A DNA stretch of 64,000 nt from Hydractinia symbiolongicarpus (Eukaryota > Cnidaria > Hydrozoa > Anthoathecata > Hydractiniidae): assembly GCF_029227915.1 (NCBI RefSeq), contig NC_079885.1, positions 28,399,001 to 28,463,000 on the forward strand, read 5' to 3'. This document shows positions 1 through 15,050 of this stretch, piece by piece. Made by a program: the position numbers and the translations under genes. How positions within the stretch are numbered: the stretch's first letter is position 1; every line of letters begins with the position of its first letter. The notes beneath the pieces are model-generated. The model saw nothing but the letters and a program-made list of their open reading frames with translations. It was not told the origin of the DNA and made no database searches.

Positions 1-3000
1 ATGGTAGCGCTTCTCTTAAAAAATTAGATAAAATAAGTCATTTTTTACTGTGGGACCAATCCTAGCCGTTAGTGCGGGCTGAAGAAATAGAGACAGATTC
101 AAAAACTACATTTCATTGACTTTCTAACGGTGTCAATCCGCTTAACTTACAACGGTTGCGTCACGTATTCGTACCAACATGTATTTAGTGATTCTTTTCC
201 GATATTACTAAGTTGTATCGCTTTTAACAGTGATACGATTGACTGTGGGACTTAATTGAAGTGATTTTAGACTGCGAACTTACAAATGTGATAAATGAGC
301 CAATTGGACTCCAAGGAATAACATTCTTCTTAATTTGACATGATTGCTGCAATTCAGCGATTACACTCGGCCCAATGGTAGCGCTTCACTTAAAATTTTT
401 TATAAAATAAGTCATTTTTTTCTGTGGGACCAATCCTAGCCGTTAGCGCGTGCTGAAGAAATAGAGACAGTTTCAAATACAACATTTCATTGACTTTCTA
501 ACGGTATTAGTCCGTTTCAACTACAACGGTTGCGTCACATATTCGTACCAACATGTATTTAGTGATTTTTTTCCATTATTACTAAGTTGTATTGCTTTTG
601 ACAGTGAAACGATTGACTGTGGGACTTAATTGAAGTGATCCTGGACTGTGACCTTATAAATGTGATAAATGAGCCAATTGGATTCCAAGGAATAACATTC
701 TTCTTAATTTGACACGATTGCTGCAATTCAGCGATTACACTCGGCCCAATGGTAGCGCTTCTCTTAAAAATTTAGATAGACGGTTGAGTCACATGTTCGT
801 ACCAACATGTATTTAGCAATAGTATTCGGATATTACTAGGTTGCATCGATTTTAACAGTGAAATGATTGATTGTGGGACTTAATTGAACTGATTTTGGAC
901 TTTGACCTCGAAAATGTGATAAATGAGACAAGAAATAACAGTCGACTTAATTTGACATGATTGCTGAAATTTACCGATTTCGCTGGGCGCTGTGGTAGCG
1001 CTTCATTTAAAAATTTAGATAAATGAGTCATTTTTTACGGTTAGACCACTCCTAGACGTTAGCGCGCGCTGAAGAAAGAGAGACAGTTTTAGAAACTACA
1101 TTTCATTGAATTTCTAACGGCATCAGTCCGTTTCAATTACAACGGTTGCGTCACATATTCGTACCAACATTCATTTAGCGATATTTTTCTGATTTTACTA
1201 GGTTGCATCGCTTTTAACAGTGAAAGGATTGACTGTGGTATTTAATTGAACTGATTTTGGACTTTGACCTCATAAATGTGATAAATGAGACAATTGGACC
1301 CAAGGAATAACATTCTTTTTAATTTGACATGATTGCCGCAACTCAACGATTACACTGGCCGCTGTTTAGAGCGCTTTATTAAAAAATTTAGATAAATAAG
1401 TCATTTTTTACTGTTGTACGAATCCTAGCCGTTAGCGCGCGTTGAAGAAATAGAAACATTTTCAAAAACTACATTTCATTCCGATATTACTAAGTTGTAT
1501 CGCTTTTAACAGTGATACGATTGACTGTGGGACTTAATTGAAGTGATTCTAGACTGCGACCTTACAAATGTGATAAATGAGCCAATTGGATTCCAAGGAA
1601 TAACATTCTTCTTAATTTGACACGATTGCTGCAATTCAGCGATTACACTCGGCCCAATGGTAGCGCTTCTCTTAAAAAATTAGATAAAATAAGTCATTTT
1701 TTACTGTGGGACCAATCCTAGCCGTTAGTGCGGGCTGAAGAAATAGAGACAGATTCAAAAACTACATTTCATTGACTTTCTAACGGTGTCAATCCGCTTA
1801 ACTTACAACGGTTGCGTCACGTATTCGTACCAACATGTATTTAGTGATTCTTTTCCGATATTACTAAGTTGTATCGCTTTTAACAGTGATACGATTGACT
1901 GTGGGACTTAATTGAAGTGATTTTAGACTGCGAACTTACAAATGTGATAAATGAGCCAATTGGACTCCAAGGAATAACATTCTTCTTAATTTGACATGAT
2001 TGCTGCAATTCAGCGATTACACTCGGCCCAATGGTAGCGCTTCACTTAAAATTTTTTATAAAATAAGTCATTTTTTTCTGTGGGACCAATCCTAGCCGTT
2101 AGCGCGTGCTGAAGAAATAGAGACAGTTTCAAATACAACATTTCATTGACTTTCTAACGGTATTAGTCCGTTTCAACTACAACGGTTGCGTCACATATTC
2201 GTACCAACATGTATTTAGTGATTTTTTTCCATTATTACTAAGTTGTATTGCTTTTGACAGTGAAACGATTGACTGTGGGACTTAATTGAAGTGATCCTGG
2301 ACTGTGACCTTATAAATGTGATAAATGAGCCAATTGGATTCCAAGGAATAACATTCTTCTTAATTTGACACGATTGCTGCAATTCAGCGATTACACTCGG
2401 CCCAATGGTAGCGCTTCTCTTAAAAATTTAGATAGACGGTTGAGTCACATGTTCGTACCAACATGTATTTAGCAATAGTATTCGGATATTACTAGGTTGC
2501 ATCGATTTTAACAGTGAAATGATTGATTGTGGGACTTAATTGAACTGATTTTGGACTTTGACCTCGAAAATGTGATAAATGAGACAAGAAATAACAGTCG
2601 ACTTAATTTGACATGATTGCTGAAATTTACCGATTTCGCTGGGCGCTGTGGTAGCGCTTCATTTAAAAATTTAGATAAATGAGTCATTTTTTACGGTTAG
2701 ACCACTCCTAGACGTTAGCGCGCGCTGAAGAAAGAGAGACAGTTTTAGAAACTACATTTCATTGAATTTCTAACGGCATCAGTCCGTTTCAATTACAACG
2801 GTTGCGTCACATATTCGTACCAACATTCATTTAGCGATATTTTTCTGATTTTACTAGGTTGCATCGCTTTTAACAGTGAAAGGATTGACTGTGGTATTTA
2901 ATTGAACTGATTTTGGACTTTGACCTCATAAATGTGATAAATGAGACAATTGGACCCAAGGAATAACATTCTTTTTAATTTGACATGATTGCCGCAACTC

Positions 3001-4792
3001 AACGATTACACTGGCCGCTGTTTAGAGCGCTTTATTAAAAAATTTAGATAAATAAGTCATTTTTTACTGTTGTACGAATCCTAGCCGTTAGCGCGCGTTG
3101 AAGAAATAGAAACATTTTCAAAAACTACATTTCATTCCGATATTACTAAGTTGTATCGCTTTTAACAGTGATACGATTGACTGTGGGACTTAATTGAAGT
3201 GATTCTAGACTGCGACCTTACAAATGTGATAAATGAGCCAATTGGATTCCAAGGAATAACATTCTTCTTAATTTGACACGATTGCTGCAATTCAGCGATT
3301 ACACTCGGCCCAATGGTAGCGCTTCTCTTAAAAAATTAGATAAAATAAGTCATTTTTTACTGTGGGACCAATCCTAGCCGTTAGTGCGGGCTGAAGAAAT
3401 AGAGACAGATTCAAAAACTACATTTCATTGACTTTCTAACGGTGTCAATCCGCTTAACTTACAACGGTTGCGTCACGTATTCGTACCAACATGTATTTAG
3501 TGATTCTTTTCCGATATTACTAAGTTGTATCGCTTTTAACAGTGATACGATTGACTGTGGGACTTAATTGAAGTGATTTTAGACTGCGAACTTACAAATG
3601 TGATAAATGAGCCAATTGGACTCCAAGGAATAACATTCTTCTTAATTTGACATGATTGCTGCAATTCAGCGATTACACTCGGCCCAATGGTAGCGCTTCA
3701 CTTAAAATTTTTTATAAAATAAGTCATTTTTTTCTGTGGGACCAATCCTAGCCGTTAGCGCGTGCTGAAGAAATAGAGACAGTTTCAAATACAACATTTC
3801 ATTGACTTTCTAACGGTATTAGTCCGTTTCAACTACAACGGTTGCGTCACATATTCGTACCAACATGTATTTAGTGATTTTTTTCCATTATTACTAAGTT
3901 GTATTGCTTTTGACAGTGAAACGATTGACTGTGGGACTTAATTGAAGTGATCCTGGACTGTGACCTTATAAATGTGATAAATGAGCCAATTGGATTCCAA
4001 GGAATAACATTCTTCTTAATTTGACACGATTGCTGCAATTCAGCGATTACACTCGGCCCAATGGTAGCGCTTCTCTTAAAAATTTAGATAGACGGTTGAG
4101 TCACATGTTCGTACCAACATGTATTTAGCAATAGTATTCGGATATTACTAGGTTGCATCGATTTTAACAGTGAAATGATTGATTGTGGGACTTAATTGAA
4201 CTGATTTTGGACTTTGACCTCGAAAATGTGATAAATGAGACAAGAAATAACAGTCGACTTAATTTGACATGATTGCTGAAATTTACCGATTTCGCTGGGC
4301 GCTGTGGTAGCGCTTCATTTAAAAATTTAGATAAATGAGTCATTTTTTACGGTTAGACCACTCCTAGACGTTAGCGCGCGCTGAAGAAAGAGAGACAGTT
4401 TTAGAAACTACATTTCATTGAATTTCTAACGGCATCAGTCCGTTTCAATTACAACGGTTGCGTCACATATTCGTACCAACATTCATTTAGCGATATTTTT
4501 CTGATTTTACTAGGTTGCATCGCTTTTAACAGTGAAAGGATTGACTGTGGTATTTAATTGAACTGATTTTGGACTTTGACCTCATAAATGTGATAAATGA
4601 GACAATTGGACCCAAGGAATAACATTCTTTTTAATTTGACATGATTGCCGCAACTCAACGATTACACTGGCCGCTGTTTAGAGCGCTTTATTAAAAAATT
4701 TAGATAAATAAGTCATTTTTTACTGTTGTACGAATCCTAGCCGTTAGCGCGCGTTGAAGAAATAGAAACTTTTTCAAAAACTACATTTCATT
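1..4792 (+). repeat. HOR block, 1,656-bp unit, ~2.9 copies
   Basis: Position 1 recurs at 1,657 and 3,313. Full units run 1,481-3,136 and 3,137-4,792, and the window opens inside an earlier copy (1-1,480). Each unit holds five monomer-derived segments, two of them shortened: one lacks about 118 bp (near 781, 2,435 and 4,091). The other is cut at the unit boundary, where TTCATT is joined directly to CCGATATTAC (1,480/1,481 and 3,136/3,137). By eye the copies look identical until about 4,768, so the duplication is very recent. The array probably continues to the left of the window. An assembly artefact cannot be excluded from sequence alone. Confidence 0.93.
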
Positions 4793-7700
4793 GACATTCT
4801 AACGGTGTCCATCCGCTTGACTTACAACGGTTGCGTCACATATTCGTACCAACATGTATTTAGTGATTCTTTTCCGATATTACTATGTTGTATTTCTTTT
4901 GACAGTAAACGATTGACTGTGGGACTTAATTGAAGTGATTCTGTACTGTGACCTTATAAATGTGATAAATGAGCCAATTGGACTCCAAGGAATAACATTC
5001 TTCTTAATTTGACATGATTGCTGGAATTCAGCGATTACACTCGGCCCTATGGTAGCGCTTCACTTAAAAATTTACACAAAATAAGTCAGTTTTTACTGTG
5101 GGACCAATCCTGGCCGTTAGCACGTGCTGAATAAATAGGAACAGTTTCAAAGACTACATTTCATTGATTTTCTGGCGGTATAAATCCGTTTGAGTTACAA
5201 CGGTTGCGTCACATATTCGTACCAACATGTATTTAGCAATAGTATTCGGATAATACAAGGTTGCATCGCTTTTAACAGTGAAAGGATTGACTGTGGGATT
5301 TAATTGAACTTATTTTGAACTGTGATCTTATAAATGTGATAAGTGAGACAATTGGACCCAAGAAATAACATTCTTCTGAATTTGACATGATTGCTAGAAT
5401 TCAGCGATTACACTCGGCCCTATGGTAGCGCTTCACTTAAAAATTTATACAAAATAAGTCATTTTTTACTGTGGCACCAATCCTGGCCGTTAGCACGTGC
5501 TGAATAAATAGGAACAGTTTCAAAGACTACCTTTCATTGACTTTCTGGCGGTATAAATCCGTTTGAGTTACATCGGTTGCGTGACGTATTCGTACCAACA
5601 TGTATTTAGCGATAATATTCTGATATTACTAGGTTGCATCGTTTTAAACAGTGAAACGATTGACTGTGGGACTTAATTGAACTGATTTTGGACTTTGACC
5701 TCAAAAATGTGATAAATGAGACAAGAAATAACAGTCGTCTTAATTTGACATGATTGCTGAAATTTACCAATTTTGTTGGGCGCTGTGGTAGCGCTTCATT
5801 TAAAAATTTAGATAAATAAGTCATTTTTTACGGTTAGACCACTCCTAGATGTTAGGGCGCGCTGAAGAAAGAGAGACAGTTTTAGAAACTACATTTCATT
5901 GAATTTCTAACGGCATCAGTCCGTTTCAATTACAACGGTTGCGTAACATATTCGTACCAACATTCATTTAGCGATATTTTTCTGATTTTACTAGGTTGCA
6001 TCGCTTTTAACAGTGAAAGGATTGACTGTGGTACTTAATTGAACTGATTTTGGACTTTGACCTCGAAAATGTGATAAATGAGACAAGAAATAACAGTCGA
6101 CTTAATTTGACATGATTGCTGAAATTTACCGATTTCGCTGGGCGCTGTGGTAGCGCTTCATTTAAAAATTTAGATAAATGAGTCATTTTTTACGGTTAGA
6201 CCACTCCTAGACGTTAGCGCGCGCTGAAGAAAGAGAGACAGTTTTAGAAACTACATTTCATTGAAATTCTAACGGCATCAGTCCGTTTCAATTACAACGG
6301 TCGCGTCACATATTCGTACCAACATGCATTTAGCGATATTTTTCTGATTTTACTAGTTTGCATCGCTTTTAACAGTGAAAGGATTGACTGTGGGACTTAA
6401 TTGAACTGACTTTGGACTTTGACCTCATAAATGTGATAAATGAGACAATTGGACCCAAGGAATAACATTCTTTTTAATTTGACATGATTGCTGGAATTTA
6501 CCGATTTCGCTGGGCGCTGTGGTAGCGTTTTATTTAAAAGTTTAGATATATAAGTCATTTTGAACTGCGGGACCAATCCTAGCTGTTAGCGCGCGTTGAA
6601 GAAATAGAAACTTTTTCAAAAACTACATTTCATTGACTTTCTGGCGGTATAAATCCGTTTGAGTTACAACTGTTGCGTCACATATTCGTACCAACATGTA
6701 TTTAGCAATAGTATTCGGATATTACTAGGTTGCATCGCTTTTAACAGTGAAAGGATTGACTGTGGGACTTAATTGAACTTATTTGGACTGTGATCTTATA
6801 AATGTGATAAGTGAGACAATTGGACCCAAGAAGTAACATTCTTCTTACCTTGACATGATTGCTGGAATTTACCGATTTCACTGGGCGCTGTGGTAACGCT
6901 TCATTTAAAAATTTAGATAAATAAGTCATTTTTCACCGTTGGACCACTCCTAGACGTTAGCGCGCGCTGAAGAAAGAGAGACAGTTTTAAAAACTACATT
7001 TCATTGAATTTCTAACGGCTACAGTCCGTTTTAATTTCTATGGTTGCGTCACATATTCGTACCAACATGCATTTAGCGATATTTTTCTGATTTTACTAGG
7101 TTGCATCGCTTTTAGCAGTGAAAGGATTGACTGTGGGACTTAATTGAACTGATTTTGGACTTTGACCTCAAAAATGTGATAAATGAGACAAGAAATAACA
7201 GTCGTCTTAATTTGACATGTTTGTTGAAATTTACCGATTTCGCTGGGCGCTGTGGTAGCGCTTCATTTAAAAATTTAGATAAATGAGTCATTTTTTACGG
7301 TTAGACCACTCCTAGATGTTAGCGCGCGCTGAAGAAAGAGAGACAGTTTTAGAAACTACATTTCATTGAATTTCTAACGGCATAAGTCCGTTTCAATTAC
7401 AACGGTTGCGTCACATATTCGTACCAACATGCATTTAGCGATATTTTTCTGATTTTACTAGGTTGCATCGCTTTTAACAGTGAAAGGATTGATTGTGGGA
7501 CTTAATTGAACTGATTTTGGACTTTGACCTTATAAATGTGATAAATGAGACAATTGGACCCAAGGAATAACATTCTTTTTAATTTGACATGATTGCTGGA
7601 ATTTACCGATTTCGCTGCGCGCTGTGGTAGCGTTTTATTTAAAAGTTTAGATATATAAGTCATTTTGTACTGTGGGACCAATTCTAGCCGTTAGCGCGCG

Positions 7701-9005
7701 TTGAAGAAATAGAAACTTTTTCAAAAACTACATTTCATTGACATTCTAACGGTGTCAATCCGCTTGACTTACAACGGTTGCGTCACATATTCGTAGCAAC
7801 ATGTATTTAGTGATTCTTTTCCGATATTACTATGTCGTATTTCTTTTGACAGTGAAACGATTGACTGTGGGACTTAATTGAAGTGATTCTGTACTGTGAC
7901 CTTATAAATGTGATAAATGAGCCAATTGGACTCCAAGGAAAAACATTCTTCTTAATTTGACATGATTGCTGGAATTCAGCGATTACACTCGGCCCTTTGG
8001 TAGCGCTTCACTTAAAAATTTACACAAAATAAGTCATTTTTTACTGTGGGACCAATCCTGGCCGTTAGCACGTGCTGAATAAATAGGAACAGTTTCAAAG
8101 ACTACATTTCATTGACTTTCTGGCGGCATAAATCCGTTTGAGTTACAACGGTTGCGTCACATATTCGTACCAACATGTATTTAGCAATAGTATTCGGATA
8201 TTACTAGGTTGCATCGCTTTTAACAGTGAAAAGATTGACTGTGGGACTTAATTGAACTTATTTTGGACTTTGACCTCAAAAATGTGATAAATGAGACAAG
8301 AAATAAAAGTCGTCCTAATTTGACATGATTGCTGAAATTTACCGATTTCACTGGGCGCTGTGGTAGCGCTTCATTTAAAAATTTAGATAAATAAGTCATT
8401 TTTCACGGTTGGACCACTCCTAGACGTTAGCGCGCGCTGAAGAAAGAGAGACAGTTTTAAAAACTACATTTCATTGAATTTCTAACGGCTACAGTCCGTT
8501 TTAATTTCAATGGTTGCGTCACATATTCGTACCAACATGCATTTAGCGATATTTTTCAGATTTTACTAGGTTGCATCGCTTTTAACAGTGAAAGGATTGA
8601 CTGTGGGACTTAATTGAACTTATTTTGGCCTTTGACCTCAAAAATGTGATAAATGAGACAAGAAATAACAGTCGTCTTAATTTGACATGATTGCTGAAAT
8701 TTACCGATTTCACTGGGCGCTGTGGTAGCGCTTCATTTAAAAATTTAGATAAATAAGTCATTTTTCACGGTTGGACCACTCCTAGACGTTAGCGCGCGCT
8801 GAAGAAAGAGAGACAGTTTTAAAAACTACATTTCATTGAATTTCTAACGTCTACAGTCCGTTTTAATTTTAATGGTTGCGTCACATATTCGTACCAACAT
8901 GCATTTAGCGATATTTTTCTGATTTTACTAGGTTGCATCGCTTTTAACAGTGAAAGGATTGACTGTGGGACTTATTTGAACTGATTTTGGACTTTGACCT
9001 CAAAA

Positions 9006-12000
9006 ATGTGATAAATGAGACAAGAAATAACAGTCGTCTTAATTTGACATGATTGCTGAAATTTACCGATTTCGCTGGGCGCTGTGGTAGCGCTTCATTT
9101 AAAAATTTAGATAAATGAGTCATTTTTTACGGTTAGACCACTCCTAGACGTTAGCGCGCGCTGAAGAAAGAGAGACAGTTTTAAAAACTACATTTCATTG
9201 AATTTCTAACGTCTACAGTCCGTTTTAATTTTAATGGTTGCGTCACATATTCGTACCAACATGCATTTAGCGATATTTTTCTGATTTTACTAGGTTGCAT
9301 CGCTTTTAACAGTGAAAGGATTGACTGTGGGACTTATTTGAACTGATTTTGGACTTTGACCTCAAAAATGTGATAAATGAGACAAGAAATAACAGTCGTC
9401 TTAATTTGACATGATTGCTGAAATTTACCGATTTTGCTGGGCGCTGTGGTAGCGCTTCATTTAAAAATTTAGATAAATGAGTCATTTTTTACGGTTAGAC
9501 CACTCCTAGACGTTAGCGCGCGCTGAAGAAAGAAAGACAGTTTTAGAAACTAAATTTCATTGAATTTCTAACGGCATCAGTCCGTTTCAATTACAACGGT
9601 TGCGTCACATATTCGTACCAACATGCATTTAGCGATATTTTTCTGATTTTACTAGGTTGCATCGCTTTTAACAGTGAAAGGATTGACTGTGGGACTTAAT
9701 TGAATTGATTTTGGACTTTGACCTCATAAATGTGATAAATGAGACAATTGGACCCAAGGAATAACATTCTTTTTAATTTGACATGATTGCTTGAATTTAC
9801 CGATTTCGCTGCGCGCTGTGGTAGCGTTTTATTTAAAAGTTTAGATATATAAGTCATTTTGTACTGTGGGACCAATTCTAGCCGTTAGCGCGCGTTGAAG
9901 AAATAGAAACTTTTTTAAAAACTACATTTCATTGACACATTTTAACGGTGTCAATCCGCTTGACTTACAACGGTTGCGTCACATATTCGTAGCAACATGT
10001 ATTTAGTGATTCTTTTCCGATAATACTATGTCGTATTTCTTTTGACAGCGACACGATTGACTGTGGGACTTAATTGAAGTGATTCTGTTCTGTGACCTTA
10101 TAAATGTGATAAATGAGCCAATTGGACTCCAAGGAATAACATTCTTCTTAATTTGACATGATTGCTGGAATTCAGCGATTACACTCGGCCCTATGCTAGC
10201 GCTTCACCTAAAAATTTGCACAAAATAAGTCATTCTTTACTGTGGAACCAATCCTGGCCGTTAGCACGTGCTGAATAAATAGGAACAGTTTCAAAGACTA
10301 CATTTCATTGACTTTCTGGAGGTATAAATTCGTTTGAGTTACAACGGTTGCGTCACATATTCGTACCAACATGTATTTAGCAATAGTAGTCGGATATTAC
10401 TAGGTTGCATCGCTTTTAACAGTGAAAAGATTGACTGTGGGACTTAATTGAACTTATTTTGGACTTTGACCTCAAAAATGTGATAAATGAGACAATTGGA
10501 CCCAAGAAATAACATTCTTCTTACCTTGACATGATTGCTGGAATTTACCGATTTCACTGGGCGCTGTGGTAGCGCTTCATTTAAAAATTTAGATAAATAA
10601 GTCATTTTTTACGGTTGGACCACTCCTAGACGTTAGCGCGCGCTGAAGACAGAGAGACAGTTTTAGAAACTACATTTCATTGAATTTCTAACGGCATCAG
10701 TCCGTTTTAATTACAATGGTTGCGTCACATATTCGTACCAACATGCATTTAGCGATATTTTTCTGATTTTACTAGGTTGCATCGCTTTTAACAGTGAAAG
10801 GATTGACTGTGGGACTTAATTGAACTGATTTTGGACTTTGACCTCAAAAATGTGATAAATGAGACAAGAAATAACAGTCGTCTTAATTTAACATGATTGC
10901 TGAAATTTACCGATTTCGCTGGGCGCTGTGTTAGCGCTTCATTTAAAAATTTATATAAAATAAGTCATTTTTTACTGTGGGACCAATCCTGGCCGTTAGC
11001 ACGCGCTGAATAAATAAGAACAGTTTCAAAAACTACATTTCATTGACCTTCTGGCGGTATAAATCCGTTTGAGTTACAACGGTTGCGTCACATATTCGTA
11101 CCAACATGTGTTTAGCAATAGAATTCGGATATTACTAGGTTGCATCGCTTTTAACAGTGAAAGGATTGACTGTGGGACTTAATTGAACTAATATTGGACT
11201 TTGACCTCATAAATGTGATAAATGAGACAATTGGACCAAATTTATACTTAATTAAACTTATTTTGGACTGTGATCTTATAAATGAGATAAGTGAGACAAT
11301 TGGACCAAAGAAATAACATTCTTTTTAATTTGACATGATTGCTGGAATTTACCGATTTCGCTGGGCGCTGTGGTAGCGTTTTATTTAAAAGTTTAGATAA
11401 ATAAGTCATTTTGTACTGTGGGACCAATCCTAGTTGTTAGCGGGCGTTGAAGAAATAGAAACATTTTCAAAAACTACATTTCATTGACATTCTAATGGTG
11501 TCAATCCGCCTAAGTTACAACGGTTGCTTCACTTATTCGTACTAACATGTATTTAGTGATTTTTTCCCGATATTACTAAGTTGTATTGCTTTTGACAGTG
11601 AAACGATTGACTGTGGGACTTAATTGAAGTGATTTTGTACTGTGACCTTGTAAATGTGATAAATGAGCCAATTGGACTCCAAGGAATAACATTCTTCTTA
11701 ATTTGACATGATTGCTGGAATTCAGCGATTACACTCGGCCCTATGGTAGCGCTTCACTTAACAACTTATATAAAATAAGTCATTTTTTACTGTGGGACCA
11801 ATCCTGGCCGTTAGCACGCGCTGAATAAATAGGAACAGTTTCAAAAACTACATTTCATTGACCTTCTGGTGGTATAAATCCGTTTGAGTTACAACGGTTG
11901 CGTCACATATTCGTACCCACATGTATTTAGCAATAGTATTCGGATATTAGTAGGTTGCATCGCTTTTAACAGTGAAAGGATTGACTGTGGGACTTAATTA

Positions 12001-15000
12001 AACTAATATTGGACTTTGACCTCATAAATGTGATAAATGAGACAAGAAATAACAGTCGTCTTAATTTGACATGATTGCTGAAATTTACCGATTTCGCTGG
12101 GCGCTGTGGTAGCGCTTCATTTAAAAATTTAGATAAATGAGTCATTTTTTACGGTTAGACCACTCCTAGACGTTAGCGCGCGCTGAAGAAAGAGAGACAG
12201 TTTTAAAAACTACATTTCATTGAATTTCTAACGTCTACAGTCCGTTTTAATTTTAATGGTTGCGTCACATATTCGTACCAACATGCATTTAGCGATATTT
12301 TTCTGATTTTACTAGGTTGCATCGCTTTTAACAGTGAAAGGATTGACTGTGGGACTTATTTGAACTGATTTTGGACTTTGACCTCAAAAATGTGATAAAT
12401 GAGACAAGAAATAACAGTCGTCTTAATTTGACATGATTGCTGAAATTTACCGATTTTGCTGGGCGCTGTGGTAGCGCTTCATTTAAAAATTTAGATAAAT
12501 GAGTCATTTTTTACGGTTAGACCACTCCTAGACGTTAGCGCGCGCTGAAGAAAGAAAGACAGTTTTAGAAACTAAATTTCATTGAATTTCTAACGGCATC
12601 AGTCCGTTTCAATTACAACGGTTGCGTCACATATTCGTACCAACATGCATTTAGCGATATTTTTCTGATTTTACTAGGTTGCATCGCTTTTAACAGTGAA
12701 AGGATTGACTGTGGGACTTAATTGAACTGATTTTGGACTTTGACCTCATAAATGTGATAAATGAGACAATTGGACCCAAGGAATAACATTCTTTTTAATT
12801 TGACATGATTGCTTGAATTTACCGATTTCGCTGCGCGCTGTGGTAGCGTTTTATTTAAAAGTTTAGATATATAAGTCATTTTGTACTGTGGGACCAATTC
12901 TAGCCGTTAGCGCGCGTTGAAGAAATAGAAACTTTTTTAAAAACTACATTTCATTGACACATTCTAACGGTGTCAATCCGCTTGACTTACAACGGTTGCG
13001 TCACATATTCGTAGCAACATGTATTTAGTGATTCTTTTCCGATAATACTATGTCGTATTTCTTTTGACAGCGACACGATTGACTGTGGGACTTAATTGAA
13101 GTGATTCTGTACTGTGACCTTATAAATGTGATAAATGAGCCAATTGGACTCCAAGGAATAACATTCTTCTTAATTTGACATGATTGCTGGAATTCAGCGA
13201 TTACACTCGGCCCTATGCTAGCGCTTCACATAAAAATTTGCACAAAATAAGTCATTCTTTACTGTGGAACCAATCCTGGCCGTTAGCACGTGCTGAATAA
13301 ATAGGAACAGTTTCAAAGACTACATTTCATTGACTTTCTGGCGGTATAAATTCGTTTGAGTTACAACGGTTGCGTCACATATTCGTACCAACATGTATTT
13401 AGCAATAGTAGTCGGATATTACTAGGTTGCATCGCTTTTAACAGTGAAAAGATTGACTGTGGGACTTAATTGAACTTATTTTGGACTTTGACCTCAAAAA
13501 TGTGATAAATGAGACAATTGGACCCAAGAAATAACATTCTTCTTACCTTGACATGATTGCTGGAATTTACCGATTTCACTGGGCGCTGTGGTAGCGCTTC
13601 ATTTAAAAATTTAGATAAATAAGTCATTTTTTACGGTTGGACCACTCCTAGACGTTAGCGCGCGCTGAAGACAGAGAGACAGTTTTAAAAACTACATTTC
13701 ATTGAATTTCTAACGGCATCAGTCCGTTTTAATTACAATGGTTGCGTCACATATTCGTACCAACATGCATTTAGCGATATTTTTCTGATTTTACTAGGTT
13801 GCATCGCTTTTAACAGTGAAAGGATTGACTGTGGGACTTAATTGAACTGATTTTGGACTTTGACCTCAAAAATGTGATAAATGAGACAAGAAATAACAGT
13901 CGTCTTAATTTAACATGATTGCTGAAATTTACCGATTTCGCTGGGCGCTGTGTTAGCGCTTCATTTAAAAATTTATATAAAATAAGTCATTTTTTACTGT
14001 GGGACCAATCCTGGCCGTTAGCACGCGCTGAATAAATAAGAACAGTTTCAAAAACTACATTTCATTGACCTTCTGGCGGTATAAATCCGTTTGAGTTACA
14101 ACGGTTGCGTCACATATTCGTACCAACATGTGTTTAGCAATAGAATTCGGATATTACTAGGTTGCATCGCTTTTAACAGTGAAAGGATTGACTGTGGGAC
14201 TTAATTGAACTAATATTGGACTTTGACCTCATAAATGTGATAAATGAGACAATTGGACCCAATTTATACTTAATTAAACTGATTTTGGACTGTGATCTTA
14301 TAAATGAGATAAGTGAGACAATTGGACCAAAGAAATAACATTCTTTTTAATTTGACATGATTGCTGGAATTTACCGATTTCGCTGGGCGCTGTGGTAGCG
14401 TTTTATTTAAAAGTTTAGATAAATAAGTCATTTTGTACTGTGGGACCAATCCTAGTTGTTAGCGGGCGTTGAAGAAATAGAAACATTTTCAAAAACTACA
14501 TTTCATTGACATTCTAATGGTGTCAATCCGCCTAAGTTACAACGGTTGCTTCACTTATTCGTACTAACATGTATTTAGTGATTTTTTCCCGATATTACTA
14601 AGTTGTATTGCTTTTGACCGTGAAACGATTGACTGTGGGACTTAATTGAAGTGATTCTGTACTGTGACCTTATAAATTTGATAAATAAGCCAATTGGATT
14701 CCAAGGAATAACATTCTTCTAAATTTGACATGATTGCTGGAATTCAGCGATTACACTCGGCCCTATGGTAGCGCTTCACTTAAAAACTTATATAAAATAA
14801 GTCATTTTTTACTGTGGGAGCAATCCTGGCCGTTAGCACGCGCTGAAGAAATAGAGACAGTTTCAAATGCTACATTTCATTGACTTTCTAACGGTAATAG
14901 TCCGTTTCAACTACAACGGTTGCGTCACATATTCGTACCAACATGTATTTAGTGATTTTTTTCCATTATTACTAAGTTGTATTGCTTTTGACAGTGAAAC

Positions 15001-15050
15001 GATTGACTGTGGGACTTAATTGAAGTGATTTTGTACTGTGACCTTGTAAA
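9006..15050 (+). repeat. HOR block, 3,022-bp tandem duplication
   Basis: Private landmarks recur 3,022 bp apart: GCTGTGGTAG at 9,081 and 12,103, and the rare variant CTATGCTAGC at 10,191 and 13,213. The two copies run about 9,006-12,027 and 12,028-15,050 and differ only at scattered sites. The marker TTTGTACTGTGACCTTG at about 11,636 recurs near 15,020, about 373 bp beyond the 3,022 offset. The second copy has therefore gained one monomer near its right end. The unit contains 361-bp subtype monomers and a monomer with an internal duplication near 11,235. Confidence 0.88.
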
